NCBI GenBank assembly: GCA_033763835.1
Contig: JANRJS010000039.1
Coordinates: 12,996-76,995 of the forward strand
Direction: 5' to 3'
Source of the DNA: JAPKYZ01 sp033763835
GTDB taxonomy: Bacteria > Acidobacteriota > Terriglobia > Bryobacterales > Bryobacteraceae
DNA: 64,000 nucleotides
Part shown: one piece after another, positions 23,970 through 32,524 of the stretch
Layout of the letters: each line of letters opens with the position of its first letter
Numbering within the stretch: position 1 is the stretch's first letter
Notes under the pieces: model-generated
The model's input: only the letters and a program-made list of their open reading frames with translations
What the model was told of the DNA's origin: nothing
Databases searched by the model: none
Translations under genes and position numbers: made by a program

Positions 23970-25093
23970 TGAACCCGCTCCAAGATCGTCACGACGCTGG
24001 TCGCTCCGCTACCGCCTAAATTCTGTGCGAGCCCCAGTGGGGCGTTGCGCGACTCGAGAAAATGTTTGAGCGCTACAATCTGCGCCACTCCGGTTGCGCC
24101 CACGGGATGGCCCTTCGATTTCAAGCCGCCGCTTAGGTTCACCGGACGCTCGCCGTTGGCGCACGTCGCGCCGGAGATGGCATACGGTCCGCCTTGGCCG
24201 CGCTCGCAGAAGCCGAGGTCCTCCATGGCGACGATCTCGGCGATGGTGAAGCAATCGTGCAGTTCGGCGATCAAGATATCGCGGGCGGAAACTCCGGCCA
24301 TCGAGTATGCCTTCGCCGCCGCGAGTCGATTCGCCCGAAACGTCGTGATGTCCGCTTTGTCTTGCAAGGCCACGTGATCGGAAGCTTGAGCGATGCCGCG
24401 CACCCGCACCGCGCCGGGATTCGAGGTAATTACCACCGCCGCCGCGCCGTCCGAGACGAGCGAGCAATCGTAGACGGTCAGCGGGTCAGCCACCGGCTTA
24501 CCCGCGAGCGCCTGTTCGATCGTGATTGCCTTCTTCATATGCGCTTTCGGGTTCTTCGTTCCGTTGGCGTGATTCTTAACGGCCACCGCCGCCATCTGCT
24601 CGCGAGTGGTGCCGAACTGGTGCATATGCCGGCGCGCGATCATCGCGAAAACCGCCGGGAAAGTCACGCCCGCCGCGCCTTCGGTTTGCGCGTCGCCCGC
24701 CGCGGCCAGAATTTCGGCGACCACCGGAGTGGTCTGCGTCGTCATCACTTCCACGCCCGCGACCACCACAGTTTGATAGACGCCCGCCGCAACGGCTTGT
24801 ACCGCGTGAAAAAACGCCGACCCGCTCGACGCGCAAGCGGCTTCGAAACGCGTGGCGGGGATTCCGGCGAATCCAGCGGCGGCGGCGATGTACGGGGCCA
24901 AGTGGTTTTGGCCGACGAAGGAGGGTCCGGCGAAATTTCCTAAGTAGAAGGCTTCCACTTCCCCCGGTTCCACCTTCGCATCGGCCAAGGCGCCGTGGAT
25001 CGCTTCCACCGTCAATCCGCGTATCCCTTTGTCCGCAAAGGTTCCAAACGCCGTCTGGTACGCGCCCGTCACGCTTACCGGTTTCATCGCCAT
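23966..25093 (-). CDS. SCP2-type thiolase / acyltransferase
   Basis: A 375-residue condensing enzyme of the thiolase superfamily, in the lipid-transfer (SCP2-like) branch that pairs with DUF35 proteins. Active-site residues: FEAACASSG with Cys87, ELHDCFTIAEI, and the GLKSKGHPVGATG loop with the catalytic His. In related organisms such pairs act in steroid or fatty-acid side-chain breakdown, but the substrate here is unknown. It is the first gene of the minus-strand run thiolase-OB fold-aminotransferase-TPR-binding protein-DoxX and is divergent from the sigma-factor gene (51 bp between starts). Confidence 0.88.
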   Translation of the reverse strand: MAMKPVSVTGAYQTAFGTFADKGIRGLTVEAIHGALADAKVEPGEVEAFYLGNFAGPSFVGQNHLAPYIAAAAGFAGIPATRFEAACASSGSAFFHAVQAVAAGVYQTVVVAGVEVMTTQTTPVVAEILAAAGDAQTEGAAGVTFPAVFAMIARRHMHQFGTTREQMAAVAVKNHANGTKNPKAHMKKAITIEQALAGKPVADPLTVYDCSLVSDGAAAVVITSNPGAVRVRGIAQASDHVALQDKADITTFRANRLAAAKAYSMAGVSARDILIAELHDCFTIAEIVAMEDLGFCERGQGGPYAISGATCANGERPVNLSGGLKSKGHPVGATGVAQIVALKHFLESRNAPLGLAQNLGGSGATSVVTILERVH

Positions 25094-25143
25094 CTTCAGG
25101 ATAACCTTGCACGCTTCGACGGGCCGCAGCGTCTGAGGTTACA

Positions 25144-25707
25144 GTGAAGCTAGTGGCGAACGCCGATTCGGCTCCGGTGCTGACGATCGACGAGATCCGG
25201 CTGCGGGAACAACAGGACCGGTTCGTCCAAGAAAACCTTCGCCGTATTTTTCTGTTGATTTACCGGCTGGTGGGCAGCGTGCCCGACGCGCAGGATCTGA
25301 CGCAGGAAACCTTCATCAAGGCGCTGCAACGGAAAAATCAGCTGAAGGAGCTTGAAAAATCGGCCCACTGGCTGAGCCGGATCGCCACCAACACCGCCAT
25401 CGATTTTCTTCGCCGCCACGGGCGGGCCGCGATGTCGCCGATCGACGACGTGGCGGAGCCGATCGTCGACGAAGGCTACGTGAGCGCCGAAGAGCGTGTG
25501 TTGCGCGCGGAGAAGAAGACGTTTCTGGACCGCGGGCTCGCGACGCTGACCGAACGCGAGCGCATGGCTCTGCTGCTGCGCGACGTCGAGGATTTGCCCG
25601 CCGAAGAAGTGGCGGCGAGGCTGAATTGTTCGAAAGCCACGGTGCGCTCGCACATCGCCAACGCGCGTACCAAATTTCGCCGCTTCCTGGAGCGGCATCA
25701 ATCATGA
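25144..25707 (+). CDS. ECF-type RNA polymerase sigma factor
   Basis: An alternative sigma factor of 187 residues. Region 2 is RIFLLIYRLVGSVPDAQDLTQETF and region 4 is LTERERMALLLRD followed by the helix-turn-helix LNCSKATVRSHIANA. There is no N-terminal extension with extra domains. The start is GTG at 25144 with GAGG just upstream; a GTG three codons later is also possible. Its stop overlaps the next gene start (ATGA), which encodes a zinc-binding anti-sigma factor, so activity is probably held in check by that partner and released by an envelope signal. Divergent from the thiolase gene. Confidence 0.92.
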   Translation: MKLVANADSAPVLTIDEIRLREQQDRFVQENLRRIFLLIYRLVGSVPDAQDLTQETFIKALQRKNQLKELEKSAHWLSRIATNTAIDFLRRHGRAAMSPIDDVAEPIVDEGYVSAEERVLRAEKKTFLDRGLATLTERERMALLLRDVEDLPAEEVAARLNCSKATVRSHIANARTKFRRFLERHQS

Positions 25708-26258
25708 AACACCTGGACGAAAGGCAAATGGCGTCGCTGGCGGGCGGAGAAGCCGGCTGGCTTTCCCGGTGGCACGCTTCCCGTTGCGCCGAGTGCGCGG
25801 CGGGTGTCGCCAAGTTTCGAGCCGTCCGCGAGGTGACGAAAAGCTTGGGTAGCGAACTGCCCGCCGGTCTCGACTGGGAATCGCTCTCGCGGGAAATGCG
25901 CGCCAATATTCTGGTCGGTGTCGAAGCGGCGGGTTGTGTCGCGCCGCGCGTCGAAGACTCTCCGTCGATCGGCTGGCGTCCGGCAGTCGCCTTCGCCTCA
26001 GTCGTAGCGGTAGTTCTGACCGGCTGGTATCTGAGCGCGCCGAAACTGGTGGCTCCGCCGTTTGCCTCGGTGGCCGCGGCGGATGCCGTGGTCGAAGCGA
26101 CGCCTGCGGGTCTTGAATGGAAGCGCGACGGACGCGGCTTCGCCATGCTCAACCCGCGCGCCAATCGCGTGAGCTACTCGGTGAGCGCGCAGGGCGCGGA
26201 GGCTCGCGCAGTGGATTACTCCGGCCAAATGACCATTACGCACGTGGTGCTCGATTGA
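25704..26258 (+). CDS. Zinc-binding transmembrane anti-sigma factor
   Basis: A 184-residue protein with an N-terminal ZAS (zinc-binding anti-sigma) motif His24-x3-Cys28-x2-Cys31, a single membrane helix at about residues 92-110 (AVAFASVVAVVLTGW) and an extracytoplasmic C-terminus with no recognised domain. ATG 25704 overlaps the sigma-factor stop and is the usual start for this pair. It should bind the ECF sigma factor in the cytoplasm and respond to an envelope cue. Next is a TTG-started exported protein, again overlapping. Confidence 0.87.
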   Translation: MKHLDERQMASLAGGEAGWLSRWHASRCAECAAGVAKFRAVREVTKSLGSELPAGLDWESLSREMRANILVGVEAAGCVAPRVEDSPSIGWRPAVAFASVVAVVLTGWYLSAPKLVAPPFASVAAADAVVEATPAGLEWKRDGRGFAMLNPRANRVSYSVSAQGAEARAVDYSGQMTITHVVLD

Positions 26259-27292
26259 CGAAAGCGGCTCTCATTTTCGGAATGCTGGCCGTGGCGGCGA
26301 AGGCGGAGATTCGCGTCGATATGCCGCCCGACAGTCCGCTGTTCCTCGTCTCGATGGGCGCGGCGGGATCGCGTGTTTCGTCTTTGGGCGGGGCGCTGGT
26401 GGTGGATGTGAAAGCGTCCGTCGATTTCCGGAATACGTCGAACTCCCGCGTTCGCGGCGTCACTCTGCTTGTGGCCGCCGACGAACTAACGGCGGGAGGC
26501 AAAGCCTCCGTTTCCGTGCCAAGCCTGAACGCCGCGCCGGGCGAAGTGTTTTCGATCCCGATCGATCTTCGATTGCTTCGGCCGCGCGCGGGCATGAACG
26601 TGCCTGTGCGGGTGACGCTCGACGGAGTCTTATTCGATACGCTCGCGTTTTACGGTCCGAACAAGCTGAATTCACGCCGCACGATGACGGCCTGGGAACT
26701 GGAAGCGCGGCGGGATCGGGCGTTATTCGCGCAGGCGTTGCGGGAGGGCCGTGAATCGCTGCGCCGGGAACTGGTAGCGAGTCTCGCCCGCCAGGAGGCG
26801 GAACCGCGAGGCGGAGTCCAGGTGATGCGCGGAAGGCCGCTGGTTTCTCCATCGGTGATGCAGATCGCGGCGTTGAACTCCGGCGGCGCGCCGGTAGAGA
26901 TCTTAGGCGGCGAAGCGCAAACCTCGGGTAATGAAATCGGTTTGCCGCGAATCGAGTTGCGCAACCGTTCGGCGAAACCGGTGACGCATGTCGAGGTGCG
27001 GTGGATCATGCGCGACAAGTCGGGCCGCGAGCATGCCGGCGGCGCGCTCTCGTCGCCGGTAACGCTGGCGGCGGGCGCAAAGGCGACCGTCGAAGATCGC
27101 TCCACGATGCGATTCGCGGACGAGGCGGCGGCGTTGACCGGATTCGTTTCGTCGGTCCAGTACGAAGGTGGAGCGATCTGGATTCCCGAACGCGCCGTCC
27201 GCTACTGTTCGCCCGAAGAACAGCGCTTGACGGAAATGTACCGCCGTAGGGGAATCGATGCGGTAATCGCCGAATTGGACCGGTTGAAGTGA
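26255..27292 (+). CDS. Exported protein of the sigma/anti-sigma unit
   Basis: A 345-residue protein of unknown function. TTG at 26255 overlaps the anti-sigma stop (TTGA) and gives a signal peptide (TKAALIFGMLAVAAKA before EIRVD); ATG 26282 would cut that peptide in half, so TTG is preferred. The mature part is beta-rich, with motifs resembling extracellular Ig-like or pilin-assembly folds (VDFRNTSNSRVRGVTLLV, VTHVEVRWIMRDKSG). As third gene of the unit it may be part of the signal-sensing or output side. It overlaps the next start as GTGA. Confidence 0.78.
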   Translation: MTKAALIFGMLAVAAKAEIRVDMPPDSPLFLVSMGAAGSRVSSLGGALVVDVKASVDFRNTSNSRVRGVTLLVAADELTAGGKASVSVPSLNAAPGEVFSIPIDLRLLRPRAGMNVPVRVTLDGVLFDTLAFYGPNKLNSRRTMTAWELEARRDRALFAQALREGRESLRRELVASLARQEAEPRGGVQVMRGRPLVSPSVMQIAALNSGGAPVEILGGEAQTSGNEIGLPRIELRNRSAKPVTHVEVRWIMRDKSGREHAGGALSSPVTLAAGAKATVEDRSTMRFADEAAALTGFVSSVQYEGGAIWIPERAVRYCSPEEQRLTEMYRRRGIDAVIAELDRLK

Positions 27293-27513
27293 AGCGGGAG
27301 TTGGTGGGCCGGTCGCCCGACGACCTGACGATCGAAGAGCGTCACGCCTATGCGGGCCAATGGATCGCGCTGGAACTCTACACACCGCAGACGATCCCGT
27401 TGCGCATAATCGAAGCGTCCGGAGACACTCCCGCCGACTGCGCGCAAGCTCTCACGGCGCGCGGGCTCGATCCGGTGAAGTTCGAGTTCGTGCCGGTTCG
27501 TCCCGCGTACTAG
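27289..27513 (+). CDS. Small conserved-looking protein, last of the sigma unit
   Basis: Unrecognised protein of 74 residues. GTG at 27289 overlaps the preceding stop (GTGA), a coupling pattern repeated through the whole unit. Motifs: TIEERHAYAGQWIALELY and ARGLDPVKFEFVPV. No signal peptide or membrane helix, so it is cytoplasmic. Its 3' end overlaps the convergent prmA stop by 4 bp. Coupling is the main reason to accept it as real. Confidence 0.65.
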   Translation: MKRELVGRSPDDLTIEERHAYAGQWIALELYTPQTIPLRIIEASGDTPADCAQALTARGLDPVKFEFVPVRPAY

Positions 27514-28247
27514 CGGTACACGATCGCGAGCCAACGGTCGCGTTCCAAACGGCCGGTTTCGCCGAGCGTTAGCGCAGGTTCTTCGCCCAGCCTAAATCCG
27601 CTCCCAATCAACCGCCCGCCGGGACGCAGAATGCGCGGCCACTCGTCGCGCAGATTCTCCAGGACGGTCGAGTTGACGTTCGCCGCCACGACGTCGAAAC
27701 CGGCGTTCCGCACGCTGCGCGCCGATCCGGCGAACATCGGTTCCCGGGTATGTTGAGCGGCGATAGAGGCGGAAGCGGCGTCGATGTCGCAACCCACAAC
27801 TCGCGACGCACCGAGAGCCCGCGTGGCCATCGACAGCAGCCCCGCGCCAACGCCAACATCGAGGAACGCGTCGCCCGGTTGCAGCGCAAGTTCTAACGCT
27901 TCCAAACATAGTTGGGTTGTCGCGTGACTGCCTGTCCCCCAGGCCTGTCCGCGTTGGTAATTTAGACGAATGCGTCCGGCGGGAATGTCGCCCGCGTAGT
28001 CCGGTGGGACCAGCAGGAACCGTTCGCCAATCTCGACCGGCACCCAGGGCTCGTCCGACACCGCTTGCCAATCGATGGACTCGTCCACCGGTTCCGCGCC
28101 TTCACGGGGACGGTCGAAATAGATCAGCAAACGCAAGCCGCCGGGACGGTCGATTTCCTCGACCGCGATCGCTCCTTGCGCGTACCATCGGGCCAACTCG
28201 ATCTCCGAGTCGCGGACCGCGCAATCCACCGTGATGCGATACGTCAA
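27510..28247 (-). CDS. prmA: Ribosomal protein L11 methyltransferase
   Basis: SAM-dependent methyltransferase that trimethylates ribosomal protein L11. The 245-residue sequence has the PrmA motif GTGSHATT (104-111), the SAM-binding LDVGVGAG (129-136) with the acidic CDIDA loop, and VAANVNSTVLENL where the catalytic region lies. It is shorter than the usual 290 residues: the N-terminal L11-recognition domain seems reduced to about 70 residues. The start is TTG, overlapping the acyl-CoA ligase stop (TTGA). Confidence 0.88.
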   Translation of the reverse strand: MTYRITVDCAVRDSEIELARWYAQGAIAVEEIDRPGGLRLLIYFDRPREGAEPVDESIDWQAVSDEPWVPVEIGERFLLVPPDYAGDIPAGRIRLNYQRGQAWGTGSHATTQLCLEALELALQPGDAFLDVGVGAGLLSMATRALGASRVVGCDIDAASASIAAQHTREPMFAGSARSVRNAGFDVVAANVNSTVLENLRDEWPRILRPGGRLIGSGFRLGEEPALTLGETGRLERDRWLAIVYR

Positions 28248-29821
28248 CCTTGGACGCGCTTCTCTTTCCCGGCCCAGAAGCGCTCTTTAAGGACCAGTTT
28301 GCGAATCTTGCCAGTACCTGTCTTGGGCAGCTGTTCTTCCGAGAACTCGACAATGCGCGGCAGTTTGTAGCGTCCGAGGATGCCTCCGAGATAGTCGAGC
28401 ATTTGTTCCGCGGTCACGGTACCGCCGGGCTTGCGCACGATAATCGCCGCGGGAACTTCGCCCCACTTAGGATCGGGTGCGGCAACCACGGCGCACTCGA
28501 ACACGTCGGGGTGCGAGAAGATCGCTTTCTCGACCTCGATGGACGAAATGTTCTCGCCGCCCGAAATGATGATCTCTTTCTTGCGGTCGACGATGTGGAA
28601 GTAACCTTCCTCGTCCCAAACGGCCATATCGCCGGTGTGGAACCAGTCGTCGCGCATCACCGCCGCCGTCGCTTCCGGCTCCTTAAAGTAGCCGTTCATC
28701 ACGTGATCGCCGCGCACTACGATCTCCCCGATCGACTGCCCGTCTTTCGGAACGTCGCGATCTTCGTTATCGACCACGCGCATCTCGACGCCTACCGCGG
28801 GCCAACCGGCCATCGCCTGGCGGCGATAGCGCTCTTTCTCGTCTTTGTACGTCGTGCCCGGTTTGGGCAAAGCGCTCGTCAAGACCGGAGCGGTTTCGGT
28901 AAGTCCGTAACCCGCGAATACGCTGGTGCCGAGCGCCTTCTCCGCGCGCTGGATCAGTTCGGGCGAAGACGCAGCCCCGCCGATCATGACGCGTTCGAGC
29001 GACGAAACATCGTACTTCGCCAGGTCCGGAAAATTGATCAGCGCGTTCAGCATGGTCGGCACTAAGCTCATGTGCGTCGCGCGATGCTCTTGAATGAGCG
29101 AGCAAACGAACGCCGGGTCGAAACGCCTCACCATCACCTGTTTGATGCCGATCAGCGTCGAAGTTTGCGGGCGGCCCCAGCCATTGGCGTGGAACAGGGG
29201 AATCGTATGCAGATCGACGGCGGTTTCGGGCGACGGAAACATGAACGCGCAATCGATCGCGTGGAGATACAGAGTGCGGTGCGAGAGAGCGACGCCCTTC
29301 GGCGTGCCGGTAGAGCCGGACGTGTAGAACAATTCCGCGATCGAATTCTCGTCGATCTTCATGATGTCGGTACGCTCGGGTACGCCCGGCGAGACGAACG
29401 CCTTGTACTCGTCCGAGTCGCCGAGGAGGACGTACTTCTCGATCGCGGGGCAGTTGGCGCGTAGATGCTCTACCAGCGCGGCGAAATCCGCCTCGTAGAA
29501 GAGTATGCGTGCGCCGGAATGATTCAGGATCGCCGTCAACTCGCCGGGCGACAATCGAACGTTGAGCGGCATCACAATACCGCCTGCCATCGGCACTCCG
29601 TAGTAGCCTTCGAGCAGTTCGTGCGTATTGAAGCTCAGATAGGCCACTCGGTCTTGCGGCTTCAATCCCCACTGGCGCAGAGCGGAAGCGAGAGTCTGGG
29701 CACGCTCGGCGAACGCGGCGTAGGTATAGGTTCGCGCGCCGCAGACGATCCCGGTCTTTCTGGGGAACAAGTCGAGAGCGCGGTGCAAACAGCGGATCGG
29801 CGTTAACGGGACGACGGCCAT
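28244..29821 (-). CDS. Acyl-CoA synthetase (AMP-forming)
   Basis: A 525-residue ANL-superfamily ligase activating a carboxylic acid as acyl-AMP then acyl-CoA. P-loop YTSGSTGTPKG (166-176), the adenine-contact motif GYGLTETAP, and the hinge region YFHIVDRKKEIIISGG are complete; the catalytic C-terminal lysine sits in the final PKTGTGKIRK segment. Chain length cannot be told; motifs fit medium/long-chain FadD-like enzymes. Coupled with prmA by overlap; M14 peptidase ends about 70 bases upstream, and an imperfect tandem repeat lies between. Confidence 0.92.
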   Translation of the reverse strand: MAVVPLTPIRCLHRALDLFPRKTGIVCGARTYTYAAFAERAQTLASALRQWGLKPQDRVAYLSFNTHELLEGYYGVPMAGGIVMPLNVRLSPGELTAILNHSGARILFYEADFAALVEHLRANCPAIEKYVLLGDSDEYKAFVSPGVPERTDIMKIDENSIAELFYTSGSTGTPKGVALSHRTLYLHAIDCAFMFPSPETAVDLHTIPLFHANGWGRPQTSTLIGIKQVMVRRFDPAFVCSLIQEHRATHMSLVPTMLNALINFPDLAKYDVSSLERVMIGGAASSPELIQRAEKALGTSVFAGYGLTETAPVLTSALPKPGTTYKDEKERYRRQAMAGWPAVGVEMRVVDNEDRDVPKDGQSIGEIVVRGDHVMNGYFKEPEATAAVMRDDWFHTGDMAVWDEEGYFHIVDRKKEIIISGGENISSIEVEKAIFSHPDVFECAVVAAPDPKWGEVPAAIIVRKPGGTVTAEQMLDYLGGILGRYKLPRIVEFSEEQLPKTGTGKIRKLVLKERFWAGKEKRVQG

Positions 29822-29847
29822 GCCGGATAGTCTATATCGGGCCGCTA

Positions 29848-29894
29848 GCGTCCGTTCCCGAGCGTCGGCGCGCGTCGTTCCCGCGCGTCAGCGC
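29848..29894. repeat. Imperfect tandem duplication in intergenic DNA
   Basis: A 24-base and a 23-base unit, GCGTCCGTTCCCGAGCGTC.. and GCGTCGTTCCCGCGCGTCA.., follow one another (29848-29871 and 29872-29894) with a few differences. The second copy runs into the last codons and stop of the M14 peptidase gene. Likely a short slippage duplication; no function is evident. Confidence 0.6.
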
Positions 29895-32509
29895 ATGTCA
29901 TTAAAGTGCAGCAGTGCGTTGAACAGCATGGCGAACTCGCTGTGCGTCTGCCAGCGGTAACAAGGATTGGTGGCGAACATCAACACGCTCCCTTTACCCA
30001 CCGGCACGTCGAGAATCGCCGGACGGTCCCGCAACTCGGCGACGCCTCGGATGTGCCCGCTCAGCACGCCCTTATCGGTGGACGGATAAGAAAGCAACGA
30101 CCACTTCTTGCGGTCCTCGTACGCCGCGTACAGCAGCGGGCCGTTCGAGTAACGCACCGGAATCGACTTACCCACGTAGCCGTAGAGCACCGGATGGTCG
30201 GCCTTCTCGATCTGCGCTTCAAGAATCGGCCCCGGAGCGTAGAAGGCGTTCGACGGCCGGCCCGCGTCCACTTTGCGAGTCAATCCGAACTCGGCGGGGA
30301 ACGCACTCGCGCCGCCAAGCGTGATAAGCCGTCCGCCTTCGTTCAGAAACTTCTCGAACTCGACAACGCCGGCCAGTCCCATGCCGCCGCAGATATCTTC
30401 GCTTTCGCCGTATGCGCCAAGATGCTTGAACTGCGCGGTCTTGTTGTACGCCAACGGGCGGCCCTTGCAATCGATGTCGAAGACGATGCCCTTGCCCGAT
30501 CCCCCGCGTTGGTTCGGCATGAGGATCACGTCGTAAGCGCCCCTGAGATTGCCCTTCTTCACGCGCTCTTTGAAGATCAACTCGTAGGGCACTTCGAACG
30601 TGTCGAACGCGTGGCGCACCCAGCCGACCTCCTGGGTCGAGCCCCAAGTCGAGTAGAGCGCGATCCGCGGCATTTCTACTTCGTGGCGCGCAACATTTGG
30701 AAGTTCGGGTAGAGCTTTCGCTTTCAGACCAAGTTCCTCTACTAGCTTGCGTGCCCGGTCCGAGTTACTCAGCAACATTGTCCCCGCCGGTAAATCGCCG
30801 GACGCCTTTTCGAGCGCCTCGACCTTTTCGCCTTTAAGCCGGGCGCGGAACGTAATCAGAGAATGCGCGCCGTTGTGAACGACGGCTAAGTGCTTGCCGT
30901 CTCCCGTTACGACGCCGCGTGGCTCGAACCGGTCCACCGGCTCTACTGGCACGTCCAGCGCCGCCTTATCGGCGACTTCTTTCACGTCTACTTGGAACTG
31001 AATTCCCATCGTCCAGCCGGTGTCGTCGTAGGTGCGGAGATTCGGGTCGGGATAGTTTTGCTTTTCGAGCAGGCTCTTCGCTAATCGCCCGTAAGGTTGA
31101 TCGCGGCGGATCAGAAACGCGCCTTCTTTCGTTCGCCCGATCTCGATTCCTTGCAGCCGAAGGGTGTTCACGAGCAGCGCTACGCGAGTAGGATCGCGTT
31201 GCCCGGCGGCGATGGTCCATCCATAGGGCGCGGACTTCTTGCCGTCCTCAATGGCGTTCTTCGATTTGCGGTAGAAGTTCTCGACGATCGTCCGCGAGTT
31301 GTTCGCCGCGAGTTCGAGTGCCGCGAGCACGCCGGTCTGCATGTAATTCGTGTTGTTGCGGATCGACCATTCCACTTCTTTGTAGGGCGGCATGGGGCGG
31401 TACCACTCGCGGCTGGTTTGCCCCGCGCCGGTCGCGCCCGGCGGCACGACGTTGCGCTTCATCGTGTTCGCGCCGCCGTTACCGAACGTTTCATACATGC
31501 GCAACATGCCGTTGTGATTCGACGCCATGAAGCCGAGATAACCGACACTCCACATATCGACGAAAGCGTGCGTCCACACGCCGGGCATGCCGTAGCCGAT
31601 CAACTTTGTCATCTCGTAGTTGGCGAACCACGGTAACTCGGCATATAGAATCGGATCGAGGTTGGGATTTTGCGGCGCTTGTCCGGAGAACGTATAGAGA
31701 AATGGAACGCTCTCGTGCAAGTCGTGGACGATCGGTGCGTGCCAATCGAGATAGAACTTCAGCCAGTTCCTCATCACGACCTGCGAATAGTGCATATCGC
31801 GGTTGTTGTCGTGAAATACATACTTGCCCCAGTACGGCGGTCCGATGACTCGATCCTCCTCGGACTCCTCGCTGAGCTTGTGCCGGTAGTACCAATCCGT
31901 GTATCGCTCCTGGCCGTCGGGCTCGAGCGCCGGGACGATCGCAACGATCAAGTTATTGCGGATCGCGTCGTACATCGCGCCTTGCTCAGCGATAAGGCGA
32001 TAAGCGAGCTCCATAACCATCTCAGGCGGCCCCGTTTCGCCGGAATGCAATCCGGCGGTGATCTGATAGACCGGTTTCGCCTTGCTCAGAACGGCGGCCG
32101 GATCGGTGAGTTTGCGCGGGTCGGCTAACTGAGCCAGGTACGCTTTATAGGTATTGAGATCGGCGAGCGTCGCTTCGTCGGCGATCATCGCCACCAGTAA
32201 GTCGCGGCCCTCGTCCGTTTTGCCCGCCGAGAGCAACTTAACCCGCTTCGACGATTTTTCGAGCGCTCGAAAATAGCGAACGATGTCCGAGTAGTAAGTC
32301 AGCTTCTTCGGCTCGCCGACGTGATGCCCGATCACCTCTTTTGGAGTGGGAATGCCAGCGGCCTTAGGCAGATGGTCGACGAGAGGACTTAAGAATTCCG
32401 GCTTCGTTGTCCATTTGCGTACGGACGCCGCGAAGTCATCGTCCTGCGGCTGCTGGGCGAAGAGCGCGCACGGCAGCAAAAGTAAGAGGGGCCGCTTCAT
32501 GCGGCTCAT
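29888..32509 (-). CDS. Exported M14-family metallocarboxypeptidase with C-terminal GATase-like domain
   Basis: A large exported zinc peptidase (873 residues). Signal peptide MKRPLLLLLPCALFA (second Met) is present. The M14 zinc motif GLHSGE has His155 and Glu158, and a second histidine follows in VHDLHESVPF (about residue 264), so the site is complete in pattern. Residues 400-870 form an extra half that resembles a glutamine-amidotransferase-like fold (GGRLITLGGASAFPAEFG, GSVLMFATNPCYRW) seen in some secreted peptidases of this lineage. It lies 15 bp downstream of a TonB receptor gene, suggesting joint use of peptides. Confidence 0.87.
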   Translation of the reverse strand: MSRMKRPLLLLLPCALFAQQPQDDDFAASVRKWTTKPEFLSPLVDHLPKAAGIPTPKEVIGHHVGEPKKLTYYSDIVRYFRALEKSSKRVKLLSAGKTDEGRDLLVAMIADEATLADLNTYKAYLAQLADPRKLTDPAAVLSKAKPVYQITAGLHSGETGPPEMVMELAYRLIAEQGAMYDAIRNNLIVAIVPALEPDGQERYTDWYYRHKLSEESEEDRVIGPPYWGKYVFHDNNRDMHYSQVVMRNWLKFYLDWHAPIVHDLHESVPFLYTFSGQAPQNPNLDPILYAELPWFANYEMTKLIGYGMPGVWTHAFVDMWSVGYLGFMASNHNGMLRMYETFGNGGANTMKRNVVPPGATGAGQTSREWYRPMPPYKEVEWSIRNNTNYMQTGVLAALELAANNSRTIVENFYRKSKNAIEDGKKSAPYGWTIAAGQRDPTRVALLVNTLRLQGIEIGRTKEGAFLIRRDQPYGRLAKSLLEKQNYPDPNLRTYDDTGWTMGIQFQVDVKEVADKAALDVPVEPVDRFEPRGVVTGDGKHLAVVHNGAHSLITFRARLKGEKVEALEKASGDLPAGTMLLSNSDRARKLVEELGLKAKALPELPNVARHEVEMPRIALYSTWGSTQEVGWVRHAFDTFEVPYELIFKERVKKGNLRGAYDVILMPNQRGGSGKGIVFDIDCKGRPLAYNKTAQFKHLGAYGESEDICGGMGLAGVVEFEKFLNEGGRLITLGGASAFPAEFGLTRKVDAGRPSNAFYAPGPILEAQIEKADHPVLYGYVGKSIPVRYSNGPLLYAAYEDRKKWSLLSYPSTDKGVLSGHIRGVAELRDRPAILDVPVGKGSVLMFATNPCYRWQTHSEFAMLFNALLHFNDMR

Positions 32510-32524
32510 GCTAGCAGAGCTTCG

